Shown here in pieces: positions 33,819-42,986 of a stretch of 64,000 nt of DNA. The translations under genes were made by a program, and so were the position numbers. The notes below the pieces were generated by a model that worked only from the letters and a program-made list of their open reading frames with translations, was not told the origin of the DNA and ran no database searches. The stretch is taken from NCBI GenBank assembly GCA_049841135.1, contig JASGHK010000008.1:1364001-1428000 (forward strand). The letters run 5' to 3'. Source of the DNA: JACRCT01 sp049841135. GTDB lineage: Bacteria > Myxococcota > Myxococcia > Myxococcales > UBA5297. How positions within the stretch are numbered: the stretch's first letter is position 1; every line of letters begins with the position of its first letter.

Positions 33819-36800
33819 TCAGAAGTACAGGTACTTGATGTTCAGGTTGAACACCCAGCCCTCGGGTCCGTTGAGGCTCTTGACGTCGAGCAGCTTGCCC
33901 CAGTGCAGCTGGAACAAGAGCCCACCCATGGCGATGTCGGCGCCCAGCACCGCCGAGAGGCTGCGCTCCTTCCAGGCCAGGTTCCAGTCGTCGAAGGCCG
34001 CCCCAAAGTCGGCGCCGCCGACGACGTACAGCCCGGAGAAGAGCGGAATCTGCAGGAGCCAATCGACCGGGATGGTCAGGCGGACGTTGGCCGCATAGAA
34101 GTGGTCGCCCAAGAGGCGCGTGTCGCCGAACCGGTACCCCTCGAGGTTGTCCACGCTGTAGAGGAAGAACTGCGGCGAGAACCGGCCTCCGGTGCTGGCG
34201 CCCGCGGCGAGCCGGAAGGTCAGGTGCGTTCGCCCGACGATCTCGATGCGGTGCTGCGCGTCGACCATGAACCGCCCGTAGGCGAACTGGCGCAGCGGCA
34301 GGTAGCCTCCGCTGACCGACGCCAGCAGCGAGCTTCCCGCCACCGGCCCGGCGTCGATGTGCAGCCGCGTGGTGTCGATGCCGTACTGCGCCGAGACCAC
34401 GACCTCGGGGTCGATGCCGCCGTTGGCCCTCTGCCACGGGTCGGCGAGCGTCCCGGTGTAGTCGGTGAAGGCCCAGCGCTCCAGCCCGCGGAGCTCCACG
34501 CTGCCCTCGAGGCGCTGGAACCGGTCGATGGGGTAGCGCAGCATCCCCGCCGCGCCGAACTCGCGCTGCAGGTAGTAGTTCTCCACGTTCATGAACGTCT
34601 TGTCGCGCAGCGGCTCGAAGGTGTGGAAGGCGCCCACGCCGAACTCCGGCCGGCGCGACTGGTTGAGGTAGAAGACCGAGGCGTCGGTCAGCTTGAGCGA
34701 GCCGTAGATGGCCAGGTTGATGAGCACCGCATGGTCGCGGAGCATGTCGGTGATCGCCAGACCGGCGGCGCCCACCGTCATCGGTCCCACCAGCGCTCCG
34801 GCGGTGCCCTCCACCCGCCAGTTGCCGGGCTGCCCAGGCTCGTACCGCGGCGTATCCGAGGGGATGGGCAGCTGCGGATAGCCCAGGCCGGCCCCCGCCA
34901 CCTGATAGCCGGCACCGCCGATGCCCGGCGCTTTCTCGGGAGGCTCGTCGAGCAGCGCCTCCTGCGGCAGGCGGAAGAGCGCGTGCTCGCCGCGGTAGAA
35001 CGCGAGCGCGTAGAGCGCGTTTCCCGTCGTCGGAGCCGCCGCCAGCATCGCCGCCGAGGTGTCGGTCAACCTCCGCTCGACTCCGTCCTTGAGCAGCCAG
35101 AGGTCGGGCTTGCCGCTGCGCAGCGAGCGGTAGACCACCCCGCCCAGCGCCGCGAACGGCTCGCGATCCTCCTCGTCGTGGAAGGTCAGGCGGGTCGCCT
35201 TCTTCTCCCGCAGGTCGAACGCGAAGATGTTCGGGTGGTGGCTCTCGGTGTGGTCGCTGGCGTAGAGCAGCCGCTCGCCGTCCCAGGACAGGTCCGCCTC
35301 CGACCAGATGTCGTTGGTGATGCGCTCGGGCTTGTGAGCCTCGGTCCCGTCGAGGGAGAGCACGTACAGGTCGCGGAAGCCGTCGGGCGCGACGCCGGCG
35401 AAGGCCACCGCCTTGCCGTCGGGCGACAGCGCCGGGTCGTAGACCTCCATCACCTCGCCCAGGTCGATCTCCCGGCGGCTGGAGAGCCGCAGCTTCACCT
35501 TCACCTCGCCCTTCTCGACCTGCTCGTGCCGCTCGATCTTCTGGACGTAGAGGTGGTCGTTGTCCTTGGAGCGCGCCGCGAAGATCACCGTGCCGTTGCG
35601 CAGCGAGGCGACGCGCCGGTCCACCGGGTGCAGCGACTCGACGCCCGGGCGCTGGTCGCGCGCGACGTTGATGCGCGAGCTCGGGTCGCGCAGGTCCTGC
35701 AGCCACAGCGCCGAGGAGCCGGTGTCGCGCTCGACGGTCCGGTAGAGGATGAGCTGGCCGTCCTCGGAGGTGACCACCATGTCGGGCTCGCCGGCGAGCG
35801 GCTTGTAGCGGATGAAGTCGCTGACGCGCTGCTGGGCGTGCAGGTATTCGCGGAAGTAGCGGCGCTTGAGCCACTCCGTGTAGCGCTGGCGGATCTTTTC
35901 CGGAGCCTCGCCCAGGACCGCCGCCAGGTAGTCCTGGAAGGTCTTGATCGGCGCCGGCTTGGCCGGGCCCACGCGCGCGTCCGGCGGCAGACCCTGATCG
36001 TCGGGCAGCGGCGCGGCGTCGGCCCGCTCGTTCTCCTTGTCCTTCTCCTTCGCCTGCTCCTTCTCCCGCTCGCTCTCGCGCTCGTCGGTCCAGTCCAGCT
36101 GCTGCCGGTTCTCGTCCTCGGGCCGCGCCCGCGCCGGCGGCTTCATCAGGCTCTGCTGGCGCCGGGCGCGCTCGGCGGCGCCGCCCAGCAGCCCGATGCG
36201 CTCGAGCAGCTCGACCACCTTCTCCTTGCCGTAGCTCTCGGCGATGAAGGTCAGCCGCGCCTGGCCCAGCTTGTAGACGCCGATGTAGCCGCCGGCCCGC
36301 TCGTCGAAGAAGTCGGGGAGCATGTAGCCGAGCTGGGGGTTGGGGTTGGTCATCAGGTCGCGGACGATGAAGTCGCCCTCCGGGTCCATGCCGTCGAAGG
36401 TGCCCCACTCGGCCAGGCCTTCGATGAACCACAGAGGGATGAGGTTGAGCGGCGGATCGACCTTGGCGCCCAGGGCGGCGTCGCGGATCTTCTGGAGCGT
36501 GACCTGGTGCACCATCTCGTGGGTGGCGACGCGGCTGAAGTAGTGCACGTCGCCGAAGAACGGGACCGACATGCGCAGGTCGCGCGGGTCGGTGGCGCCC
36601 AGCGTGCCCTCGTCGACGAAGAAGACGTTGGTCGCCAGGAACTCGGGGTAGCTCGCGTAGAGCACGAAGGGGATGGTCGAGCGCGGAAGGTAGTGGAAGG
36701 TGTCGGTGAGCCGGTCATAGGCCTGCCGGAGCACGGCGGCGGCGTAGGTGCCGGCCTCCTTCTCGCGCTCGTAGTAGTAGAGCTTGACCCCGCCGCCGCC

Positions 36801-37058
36801 GCGCTCGGCGTTGAACTCGAAGATGTGCCACTCGTATTGCCAGTACGGCACCTTGTTCTGCCCGGGCCGCTGGGGCATCACGTAGATCTCCCCGAGCGGC
36901 GTGTCGGCGTTGCGCAGGATGTTGGGCGGCTGGAGCACGAACCCCTTCGGGTGGACCGAGTTGCCGGGCGGCAGCAGCGCAGGCTCGGCGTGAGCGGGCG
37001 CGGCGGCGAAGAGCAGCAGCGCGGCCAGCCCGGTAGCCCAGAGCAGTCTCGAGGTCAT
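33819..37058 (-). CDS. Exported gluzincin-type protease domain, TolB-like propeller and beta-barrel in one chain
   Basis: A 1079-residue envelope protein. The signal peptide ends PAHA (about 24). The first domain (about 50-300) has HEMVH at 180-184 and FIEGLAEW with Glu 213, the HExxH plus downstream Glu of peptidase-MA-like gluzincins. A charged Glu/Lys linker follows (about 320-360). The middle (about 430-700) has TolB/DPP-like blade motifs: ALSPDGKAVAFAG, DLSWDGERLLYASDH and VVYRSLRSGKPDLWLL. The last 330 residues alternate like outer-membrane strands (FGVGAFHTFEPL, YRFGDTRLLGDHFYAANVRL) and end in Phe, as BamA/Omp85-type barrels do. Start ATG 37058 is chosen over GTG 37073. The protein is probably an outer-membrane-anchored protease or substrate-binding machine; its role is unknown. 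Confidence 0.8.
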   Translation of the reverse strand: MTSRLLWATGLAALLLFAAAPAHAEPALLPPGNSVHPKGFVLQPPNILRNADTPLGEIYVMPQRPGQNKVPYWQYEWHIFEFNAERGGGGVKLYYYEREKEAGTYAAAVLRQAYDRLTDTFHYLPRSTIPFVLYASYPEFLATNVFFVDEGTLGATDPRDLRMSVPFFGDVHYFSRVATHEMVHQVTLQKIRDAALGAKVDPPLNLIPLWFIEGLAEWGTFDGMDPEGDFIVRDLMTNPNPQLGYMLPDFFDERAGGYIGVYKLGQARLTFIAESYGKEKVVELLERIGLLGGAAERARRQQSLMKPPARARPEDENRQQLDWTDERESEREKEQAKEKDKENERADAAPLPDDQGLPPDARVGPAKPAPIKTFQDYLAAVLGEAPEKIRQRYTEWLKRRYFREYLHAQQRVSDFIRYKPLAGEPDMVVTSEDGQLILYRTVERDTGSSALWLQDLRDPSSRINVARDQRPGVESLHPVDRRVASLRNGTVIFAARSKDNDHLYVQKIERHEQVEKGEVKVKLRLSSRREIDLGEVMEVYDPALSPDGKAVAFAGVAPDGFRDLYVLSLDGTEAHKPERITNDIWSEADLSWDGERLLYASDHTESHHPNIFAFDLREKKATRLTFHDEEDREPFAALGGVVYRSLRSGKPDLWLLKDGVERRLTDTSAAMLAAAPTTGNALYALAFYRGEHALFRLPQEALLDEPPEKAPGIGGAGYQVAGAGLGYPQLPIPSDTPRYEPGQPGNWRVEGTAGALVGPMTVGAAGLAITDMLRDHAVLINLAIYGSLKLTDASVFYLNQSRRPEFGVGAFHTFEPLRDKTFMNVENYYLQREFGAAGMLRYPIDRFQRLEGSVELRGLERWAFTDYTGTLADPWQRANGGIDPEVVVSAQYGIDTTRLHIDAGPVAGSSLLASVSGGYLPLRQFAYGRFMVDAQHRIEIVGRTHLTFRLAAGASTGGRFSPQFFLYSVDNLEGYRFGDTRLLGDHFYAANVRLTIPVDWLLQIPLFSGLYVVGGADFGAAFDDWNLAWKERSLSAVLGADIAMGGLLFQLHWGKLLDVKSLNGPEGWVFNLNIKYLYF

Positions 37059-37196
37059 GGCGAGCCGGCGCACGCTGGTCGGCCGGGTAACGGGAAGCTA
37101 GGCACCCCGGCGCCGCCTCAGAACCTCCAGGAGCAGACGGGGTGACCGGACGATCGGGCGCCTGCGAGCGCGTCGTGGCCAGCGCGCGAGCGAGCC

Positions 37197-37652
37197 CTAC
37201 GCCGGCTCCTCGGCCACCGGGTGCTCGCGGCCCGCTAGGACGAGCACGTAGCCGCCCGGGCGCTCCTCCAGCAGGCCACCGAGGGCGAACTGGGCGGAGC
37301 GGCTGAGCCGCGCGGTCAGCCCCGCCTGCGCGGTGCAATAGAGCACCTCGCCGCGCAGCCGGAGCGTCTCCGGGCGCAACGGCTCGCGCCGGCCGTTGGA
37401 GAGCGCGAGGACGATTCCGCCCGGCGCCGCGGTGAGCGACTCCACCTGCAGCGGTGCGTCTTGGACGGTGACGAAGCACCAGTCGTTGCCGAAGCGCAGG
37501 ACGTAGCGGCCCTGCTCGTCGCGCTCGATGCCGCGGCTGAAGGCCTCGGCGATCTTCGGGTTCTCGACGAGCACCCCGTCGTGGAACCAGCGACCTTCGC
37601 GGTCGAGGACCAGGCCGCTGTCTTCGCGAGTGTGGAGGCGCCCGTCGCTCAT
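37197..37652 (-). CDS. DUF1285-like protein
   Basis: A 151-residue soluble protein. It begins with two similar strand motifs (GLVLDREGRWFHDGVLVENP) followed by IERDEQGRYVLRFGNDWCFV and VQDAPLQVESL. This order, an R-E/D-G-x-W-x-H-x-G start and then a YVL strand before V-x-D-AP, is that of the DUF1285 family, small two-domain beta proteins of unknown role. A TAAGAT hexamer lies seven bases before ATG 37652 with no Shine-Dalgarno. The gene is separated from the large protease-barrel gene by 138 bp on the same strand. Confidence 0.7.
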   Translation of the reverse strand: MSDGRLHTREDSGLVLDREGRWFHDGVLVENPKIAEAFSRGIERDEQGRYVLRFGNDWCFVTVQDAPLQVESLTAAPGGIVLALSNGRREPLRPETLRLRGEVLYCTAQAGLTARLSRSAQFALGGLLEERPGGYVLVLAGREHPVAEEPA

Positions 37653-37659
37653 CGCCGGA

Positions 37660-37665
37660 ATCTTA
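37660..37665 (-). promoter_or_regulatory. -10 hexamer TAAGAT with leaderless spacing
   Basis: TAAGAT on the minus strand ends exactly seven bases before ATG 37652 and there is no ribosome binding site. It is one of the best examples of the leaderless pattern seen across the window. Confidence 0.45.
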
Positions 37666-37739
37666 GCCTCGCGCGCTCCTTGCCGCCTTGAATCGCCGAG
37701 AGAGCGCAGTCACTATTCGCCACCCGCGTGGAGGGGCCC

Positions 37740-38202
37740 ATGCCGTCGGATTGTTCAAACGCGCCTGCCGGTCCAATGGGGCCCGACCTGCGCGTTGTGC
37801 GACCGCGAGCCCGCGAGCGTCTCGGTCATTGGCGTCGAACAGGGCGTCGGCGGCATCCAAGTCCCCTCCTGCGCCCGCTGCAACAGTCGCATCCGGCAGC
37901 TGCAGCGTGGAGCTTACGGGTTGGCCTTCGTGCCTTGGGCCCTACTCATGGCCGGCGCCCTCCTGCCGCTGCCGCCGATGCCGTTCCTCGCGGACCGGGT
38001 CGAGGGCCTCTTCGCGACGGTACTCGCGCTCAATGCCGTTGCCCTCGTGCTGATCTGCGCTGCGACGTGGCTCAAGCGCGCGGCGCGCCCGCTATGCATC
38101 ACGAGGACGTTCGTCACGCTCGCCATTCGCAAGGAGAGCGTGGCGCGGCGCATCCCGCCCTTCAGCGGAACCGTCCTCGAGAAATCCTGGTGGCCGAGCT
38201 AG
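37740..38202 (+). CDS. Small zinc-finger-like membrane protein, one frameshift
   Basis: About 153 residues if an extra G in the run at 37778-37781 is removed. The start ATG 37740 is supported by GGAGG five bases upstream, but its frame gives only Arg/Pro-rich sequence beyond the G run. The shifted frame has CALCDREP and CARCNSR, a possible four-Cys zinc site, then two hydrophobic segments (LAFVPWALLMAGALLPL and LFATVLALNAVALVLICAAT) and a basic tail ending EKSWWPS. The family is not recognised. The product is probably an inner-membrane protein with a cytoplasmic zinc-binding N-terminus. It converges on the GT-C gene at 38221. Confidence 0.6.
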
Positions 38203-38220
38203 CGAGCCAGGCGGTTGCGC

Positions 38221-39540
38221 TCACCACGAGTACCCGCGGAACGCGACCGCGCCCCACGTGTTCACGACCACTCCCAGGAGCGCCAGCACGGCGAACAGCC
38301 GGCTGCGCAGCGACCAGCCGCCCAGGACCAGCAGCAGCACCAGGAACGGCGTGTAGTCCAGGCTGAACCGGAAGCCGAACTGCATGTAGCCGTCGTTCTG
38401 GTAGAAGAACCCGGGGATCGCAGTCACCGCGACGGTGAGCCACAGCGCCTTGTGCAGCCGGGGCTTCTCCTTGGGCCACAAGAGCAGCAGCAGCAGCGGC
38501 GTGGTGACGAGCAGGCTCATGCCGTGCGGGTCGTAGCCGACGCGCAGCGGGCTGAACTGGATCGTCGGCAGCTTGGTGAACGCCGCGGTGAGGTTGCGCT
38601 CCAGGTACTGGTAATGGAACAGGCCGTACTTGGCGATGTCGGCGTTGACGCGGTTGTTGAAGGCGAAGAACTCGTGGCCGAACTTGGTGGGGCCACCGAA
38701 GCGGGCCCAGTTGAACCACGCGTGGGCGAGCCCGAGCGGCGCGGCGGCGGCGGCGAAGATCGCCAGCTTCTTGAGCTTCCCCTTGAGGTCCTCGAACGCC
38801 TCCTTCTCGCTGAAGGAGCCGGACGGCCAGAGCACCTCGGCCACGAAGAAGATGCCCGCGAAGAGCAGCGGCGTGCGGGTCAGCACCGCCATCGACCAGC
38901 ACAGGCCGGCGAGGGCGGGCCTGCGCGCGCGGGCCGCGAACAGGACGTACAGGCAGGTAAAGCCGACGCCCATCACCTCGGCCGTGAACCAGACCTCGCC
39001 GCGGATGGCGCAGTAGAAGAACAGCGTCCCGAAGCCGAGCAGGAAGGTGAACGCCAGGTTCTCGAGCACCGTGCGCTTGCTCTCGCCGTCCTTCGAGAGG
39101 CGGCGCAGCAGGACGTAGAAGAGAGCCAGCCCGATGGCCGCGATGAAGACCGTGAAGCTGGTGTCGTTGAACTGGTAGCCGAACCAGGCGACGAACGGCA
39201 GCATCACCACGGCCGGGAAGGCGGGGAAGCTCTGGAAGAACTTGTCGCCGACCTTGACCCAGTCCTCCTGGTTCGGCGGGTCCACCGGCAGGTCCAGCCG
39301 CCCCTCCAGCCACGCCGCCGCCTGGTAGATGAAGTGCGGCGCCTTGCTCTGGTGCAGGAAGCGGTGCCAGCTGAAGAGCCCCAGCACGATGGCGCAGACG
39401 ACCGCGACGGCGATGGGGATCCAGTTCGCCATCAGGAAGCCGCGCAGGCGCTGGCCCACGCTCTCCTTCGCAGCTACGGGAGCCGGGGCTGGGAGGGGCG
39501 GGGCTTCGGGAGTCGTGGGGGTGGGCGTGGTCTCGCTCAC
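38221..39540 (-). CDS. GT-C superfamily membrane protein
   Basis: A 439-residue polytopic membrane protein. A Pro/Thr-rich cytoplasmic N-terminus (1-35) is followed by about ten membrane helices. After the first helix lies the loop SKAPHFIYQAAAWLEGRLDL, characteristic of membrane mannosyltransferase-like GT-C proteins. RGEVWFTAEVMGVGF and LLTTPLLLLLLW-type helices follow. The donor would be a polyprenyl-linked sugar and the acceptor is unknown. The GTG start overlaps the stop of cinA (GTGA), with AGGAG upstream, so it is coupled to cinA. It resembles the larger GT39-like protein at 6831 only in topology. Confidence 0.75.
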   Translation of the reverse strand: MSETTPTPTTPEAPPLPAPAPVAAKESVGQRLRGFLMANWIPIAVAVVCAIVLGLFSWHRFLHQSKAPHFIYQAAAWLEGRLDLPVDPPNQEDWVKVGDKFFQSFPAFPAVVMLPFVAWFGYQFNDTSFTVFIAAIGLALFYVLLRRLSKDGESKRTVLENLAFTFLLGFGTLFFYCAIRGEVWFTAEVMGVGFTCLYVLFAARARRPALAGLCWSMAVLTRTPLLFAGIFFVAEVLWPSGSFSEKEAFEDLKGKLKKLAIFAAAAAPLGLAHAWFNWARFGGPTKFGHEFFAFNNRVNADIAKYGLFHYQYLERNLTAAFTKLPTIQFSPLRVGYDPHGMSLLVTTPLLLLLLWPKEKPRLHKALWLTVAVTAIPGFFYQNDGYMQFGFRFSLDYTPFLVLLLVLGGWSLRSRLFAVLALLGVVVNTWGAVAFRGYSW

Positions 39541-40796
39541 GGCGTGGCTCCTAGGATTCGTCGGCGCAGGACGTCCAGCGCCAGGTAAGCGGCCAGGCGC
39601 TGCACGCGGTCGCGCTCGAAAGCGTAGCGGGCCCGCTCCTCGACCAGACCCTTCTCGTCCGCCAGGCAGACGTAGACGGTGCCAACCGGGTCCTTCTCGC
39701 TGCCGCCGCCCGGGCCGGCCCAACCGGTGATCGCCAAGCCGTAGGTGGCGCCCGACCGCGCGCGCGCGGCGAGCGCCAGCTCGCGAGTCACGACCGCCGA
39801 GACGGCGCACTCGCGCTTCACCAACTCGGGATCGAGGCCGAGAAGGATCGACTTGGCCTTGTCCTGGTAAACGACCGCGGAGAGCACCAGCGCGTCGCTC
39901 GCCCCTGGGACGGCTGAGAGCAGCGAGGCGACGAGCCCACCGGTGCACGACTCGGCCAGCGCCACGGTCTCTCTGCGGCCCCAGAGCAACCGGAGCAACA
40001 CCTCGGGCAGCTCGTCCTTGTCGGCGCCGAAGATCTTCTGGCCGACGCGCGCGCGGGCGTCGGCCTCGGCGGCCACCAGGCGCGCCTTCGCTTCCTCGCC
40101 CGTCGAGCCGGTCGCGAGCAGCTTGAGGTGGTTCTCGGGCAGGTGGGTCCGGAACCCGACCTCGACGTGGGGGTGCAGGCTCGGCAGGTCCTTCACCTGG
40201 TCGTCGAGCATGCTCTCGCCGATGCCGATGCACTTGAGCACGCGCGAGGCCTTGTGCGACCGCGCGGCCCCCTCGGCGGCGAGCCGGGCCTCGAGCCGCG
40301 GGACGACCTGCTCGTCACAGAGCGGCTTGAACTCGCGGGGCACGCCGGGGAGCAAGTAGCAGTCCGCCTTGCCGATCCTCAGGGCGACCATCGGCGCGGT
40401 GCCATACGGGTTGGGGATGGCCTGACCGCCCTGCGGGATGCGCGCCTGGCGGGCGTTGTTGGGCGTGAAGGTGAAGCCGCGCTCGGCGAAGCGCACCTTC
40501 AACCGCGCCAGGACTTCGGGGTCCTCGACCAGCGGGACGCCCGCCGCCTGCGCCGCCGCCTCGACGGTCAGATTGTCGATGGTCGGTCCGAGCCCGCCGC
40601 TGCTGACCACGAAGTCCGCCCGCTGGCCCATCTCCCGGAAAGCATGAACCAGAGCCGGCAGGTCGTCGGGCAAGGTCTCCTTGCGCGCGACCGGCACGCC
40701 GCGAGCGAAGGCTCGCTCGCAGAAGTAGGTGGCGTTGGTGTCGACGACGGTCCCGTCGAGCAGCTCATTGCCCGTGCAGAGCATCTCGATGCGCAT
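39537..40796 (-). CDS. cinA: CinA: competence/damage-inducible protein, nicotinamide-nucleotide amidase
   Basis: A 419-residue two-domain CinA. The N-terminal MoaB/MogA-like domain has EMLCTGNELLDGTVVDTNA and SSGGLGPTIDNLT. The middle has LPGVPREFKPLCDE. The C-terminal PncC-type amidase domain has VALAESCTGGLVASLLSAVPG (about 265-285), VVYQDKAKSILLG and AITGWAGPGGGSEKDPVGTV. CinA deamidates nicotinamide mononucleotide in NAD recycling and hydrolyses ADP-ribose. The length is normal. A GATAAAAG stretch lies about ten bases before the ATG, suggesting a very short leader. Confidence 0.95.
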   Translation of the reverse strand: MRIEMLCTGNELLDGTVVDTNATYFCERAFARGVPVARKETLPDDLPALVHAFREMGQRADFVVSSGGLGPTIDNLTVEAAAQAAGVPLVEDPEVLARLKVRFAERGFTFTPNNARQARIPQGGQAIPNPYGTAPMVALRIGKADCYLLPGVPREFKPLCDEQVVPRLEARLAAEGAARSHKASRVLKCIGIGESMLDDQVKDLPSLHPHVEVGFRTHLPENHLKLLATGSTGEEAKARLVAAEADARARVGQKIFGADKDELPEVLLRLLWGRRETVALAESCTGGLVASLLSAVPGASDALVLSAVVYQDKAKSILLGLDPELVKRECAVSAVVTRELALAARARSGATYGLAITGWAGPGGGSEKDPVGTVYVCLADEKGLVEERARYAFERDRVQRLAAYLALDVLRRRILGATP

Positions 40797-40826
40797 GGCG
40801 GGAGGTCTTTTATCAGCTTCCCGGGC

Positions 40827-41354
40827 TCACCGAGAGCGCCAACCGAGCTCGTGCTTGAGCCGCTCGACGACGTTGAAGACGATGGGACAGGTCTCGGCGT
40901 TGGACACGACGCCGAGCAGCCGGCTCCACATCTCCGGCTTGTGCAGGTGCGGATAGGAGCGGCACTCCTCCGGCCGCTGGTCGTAGATGGCGCAGCGCTT
41001 GCCCTCGAGCATCGGGCAAGGGGCCTTCACCACCAGGTCCGTCGGCAGCCTGGCCGGCTCCATGTGCGCCGCCGCGAACTCCTCGGCCGTCTGGCCCAGC
41101 TTCCGGGCCATCTTCAGCTGCTCGTCCTCGTCCACCGCGGTCTGGAACTCGGAGCAGCACTGCGCGCACTCGGTGCAGTCGATCTGAGCGGCGAGCTCGG
41201 TGTGGAGCCGGTGGAAGCGCTCGTCGAGCTCTTCCTCGGAACACAGGCCGCCCTTCAGGGCAGCGCGGAACCGCATGTTGTCCCGCTCACGCGCCACGCA
41301 GAGCCTGCGGACCTGCGCCGGATCTTTGATGAGCAGAAACCTGACGGGCTCCAT
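40827..41354 (-). CDS. YkgJ-family Cys-cluster protein
   Basis: A 175-residue protein of the YkgJ/UPF0153 group. It has CTECAQCC (Cys 60, 63, 66, 67) and a second cluster CPMLEGKRCAIYDQRPEECR (about 112-131), the usual CxxCxxCC plus C-x7-C-x8-C arrangement, which probably binds zinc or an iron-sulfur cluster. The N-terminal third is helical and charged. A GGAGG site lies upstream of ATG 41354. Function unknown. It lies between pgpA and cinA on the same strand. Confidence 0.85.
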   Translation of the reverse strand: MEPVRFLLIKDPAQVRRLCVARERDNMRFRAALKGGLCSEEELDERFHRLHTELAAQIDCTECAQCCSEFQTAVDEDEQLKMARKLGQTAEEFAAAHMEPARLPTDLVVKAPCPMLEGKRCAIYDQRPEECRSYPHLHKPEMWSRLLGVVSNAETCPIVFNVVERLKHELGWRSR

Positions 41355-41396
41355 CGATACGCCTCCACTTCCACGCCCCCGAGAACCGTGAAGCGC

Positions 41397-41894
41397 TCAG
41401 GGCCAAAGCCAGACCAGCAACGCCATCAGCGCCCGACCCCAGCCCGCGGCGGCGACGTCGTCCATCACGTTGCCGAAGCCGTTGTGGACCTTCTTGTCGA
41501 AGTAGCTGGCGGGCCAGGGCTTGGTGATGTCGAGCAAGCGGAAGAGCAGGAAGCCAGCGATGACGGTCTTGAGCGTGGGCGCCACGAGCAGCATGGTCAC
41601 CAGGTACCCGGCGATCTCGTCGCTGACGATGTGCTGGTCGTCGCTCGCGCCGAAGTAGTGGTGCGCCCTGTTGGCCGCATGGACGGCGAGGCCCACGAAC
41701 GCCACCGTGGTGAGCACCTGCAGCCAGGGGTCGAGCCGGACGAGCGCCAGGTGCAGCGGGATGGCGACGAGCGTCCCCATCGTGCCCGGCGCGAGCGGGA
41801 CGTAGCCGGCGCCGAAACCGGTGGCGATGAACACCGCGACCTTGTCGGCGAGGTCGAGCTTGGGCCGCTGGAAGCCTTCGGGAATGGTCTTCAA
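41397..41894 (-). CDS. pgpA: Phosphatidylglycerophosphatase A
   Basis: A 165-residue membrane protein of the PgpA type. Motifs in order: FGAGYVPLAPGTMGTLVAI (about 27-45), HIVSDEIAGYLV, LLFRLLDITKPWP, and GNVMDDVAAAGWG near the end, where the Asp residues are catalytic. PgpA dephosphorylates phosphatidylglycerol phosphate to phosphatidylglycerol. The start is a TTG at 41894, nine bases after TAGAAT on the minus strand, with no Shine-Dalgarno. No ATG precedes it in frame. Confidence 0.92.
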   Translation of the reverse strand: MKTIPEGFQRPKLDLADKVAVFIATGFGAGYVPLAPGTMGTLVAIPLHLALVRLDPWLQVLTTVAFVGLAVHAANRAHHYFGASDDQHIVSDEIAGYLVTMLLVAPTLKTVIAGFLLFRLLDITKPWPASYFDKKVHNGFGNVMDDVAAAGWGRALMALLVWLWP

Positions 41895-41935
41895 GGCGGG
41901 CGGATTCTAGCCCGCGCCCGCGCTTTGCCCCAGCG

Positions 41936-42874
41936 TCAGAACGCCACGCCCAGGCCGACGAACGGGCCGGTGAACGTGTCGGTGTGGCGCACCCCGTCCA
42001 CCGCGCCGCGATCGTCGAGCCAGAGGTGGCGCCAGCCGGCTTTCACGCCGAGCGAGCCCCAGGTCAGCGACAGGCCTGCAGTGGCGTCGACGCGCTGGAA
42101 GGGCCAGGGGGTGTAGGAGACGGAGGCCTCGAGGCCCAGCGGCCCGACGAGGCCCACCGCCCCCGAGATCCCCGCATCCGGCGCGAGGAAGATCACGTCG
42201 GGCGCGAACGCCGCCGTCGCTCCCGCCTCGAGCCTCAGCCGGCCGTGCACGCCGGAGAGCACGGCGTAGGTCAGGTGCAGGTCGACCAGGTTGATGGTGT
42301 CGAGCTCGGTCGCCGGCTGCGCGCCCTCGGCCGGGACGAAGATGCCGACGAAGGCAGCACGCACGCCCCAGCGCTCGCCCTCGACCGAAGCGTCGATGCC
42401 CAAGCTCAGGCCGCTCTGGTTGTGCAGCTGCCCGCTCACGCCCAGCGTCGCGGTGAGCGAGGGTCCGCCGTCCTCCTCGACCACCGCGTCGGGCGCCGGG
42501 CTCGGCGCGTCGAAGTAGGGGTGGTAGCCGAAGCCCCAGCCATAGTGGTAGCCGCCGTGGTGCGATCCCAAGGGCCTGCGGCCCGGATGGTGGTCGTGAC
42601 CGTGATCGCGCCCGCCGCCGTCGTGCGGCCCGTCGCCATGGCTCTCGGAGTAGGACGGCGAGTTGGCGGGCATCGCCTGGTGGGGCTCACGTCTGGAGCC
42701 GCCCGAGTCGCTGCCCTGTGGTGGCGCCGGCTCCGCTTCGTGCTTCTTGGAGTCCGAGTCGTCGTCCTTGGACGAGCTCGACTCCGAGTGCTTCCCGAAA
42801 CGCGCCTGCGCCGGCGCCGCCGCGAGCAGCAGCGCGAGCGCCATGGACCCTGCTGCCGCCGTCTTCGCAGCCAT
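41936..42874 (-). CDS. Outer-membrane protein with His/Gly/Asp-rich linker
   Basis: A 312-residue exported protein. After a signal peptide (cleavage after AQA, about 24) comes a low-complexity stretch to about 125, first Ser/Asp/Lys and then His/Gly (RDHGHDHHPGRR, SHHGGYHYGWGFGYHPYF), which could bind metal ions. The remaining 180 residues show alternating amphipathic strands (LTATLGVSGQLHNQSGLSLG, VSYTPWPFQRVDATAGLSLT) and end VGLGVAF, with a terminal Phe as in beta-barrels assembled by Bam. It is probably a small eight-stranded barrel with a metal-binding periplasmic segment. No family recognised. Confidence 0.7.
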   Translation of the reverse strand: MAAKTAAAGSMALALLLAAAPAQARFGKHSESSSSKDDDSDSKKHEAEPAPPQGSDSGGSRREPHQAMPANSPSYSESHGDGPHDGGGRDHGHDHHPGRRPLGSHHGGYHYGWGFGYHPYFDAPSPAPDAVVEEDGGPSLTATLGVSGQLHNQSGLSLGIDASVEGERWGVRAAFVGIFVPAEGAQPATELDTINLVDLHLTYAVLSGVHGRLRLEAGATAAFAPDVIFLAPDAGISGAVGLVGPLGLEASVSYTPWPFQRVDATAGLSLTWGSLGVKAGWRHLWLDDRGAVDGVRHTDTFTGPFVGLGVAF

Positions 42875-42986
42875 CGAACGTCTCCCGCCGGCCCTGCCGT
42901 GCGACCGCCCCTTTCAGCGAAGTGGGGCGCCAGCCGAACACAGCGCGATGGCGGGGAGTTAAGGGCGGCGGCGGGTGCGCGCGCTC

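Noticed and set aside
33748..33820. Direct repeat GGGTGGCTCAG at 33748 and 33810
   Set aside because: Only 11 bp, with one copy reaching the stop codon at 33819. It could be a small duplication, but there is no sign of a mobile element or attachment site.
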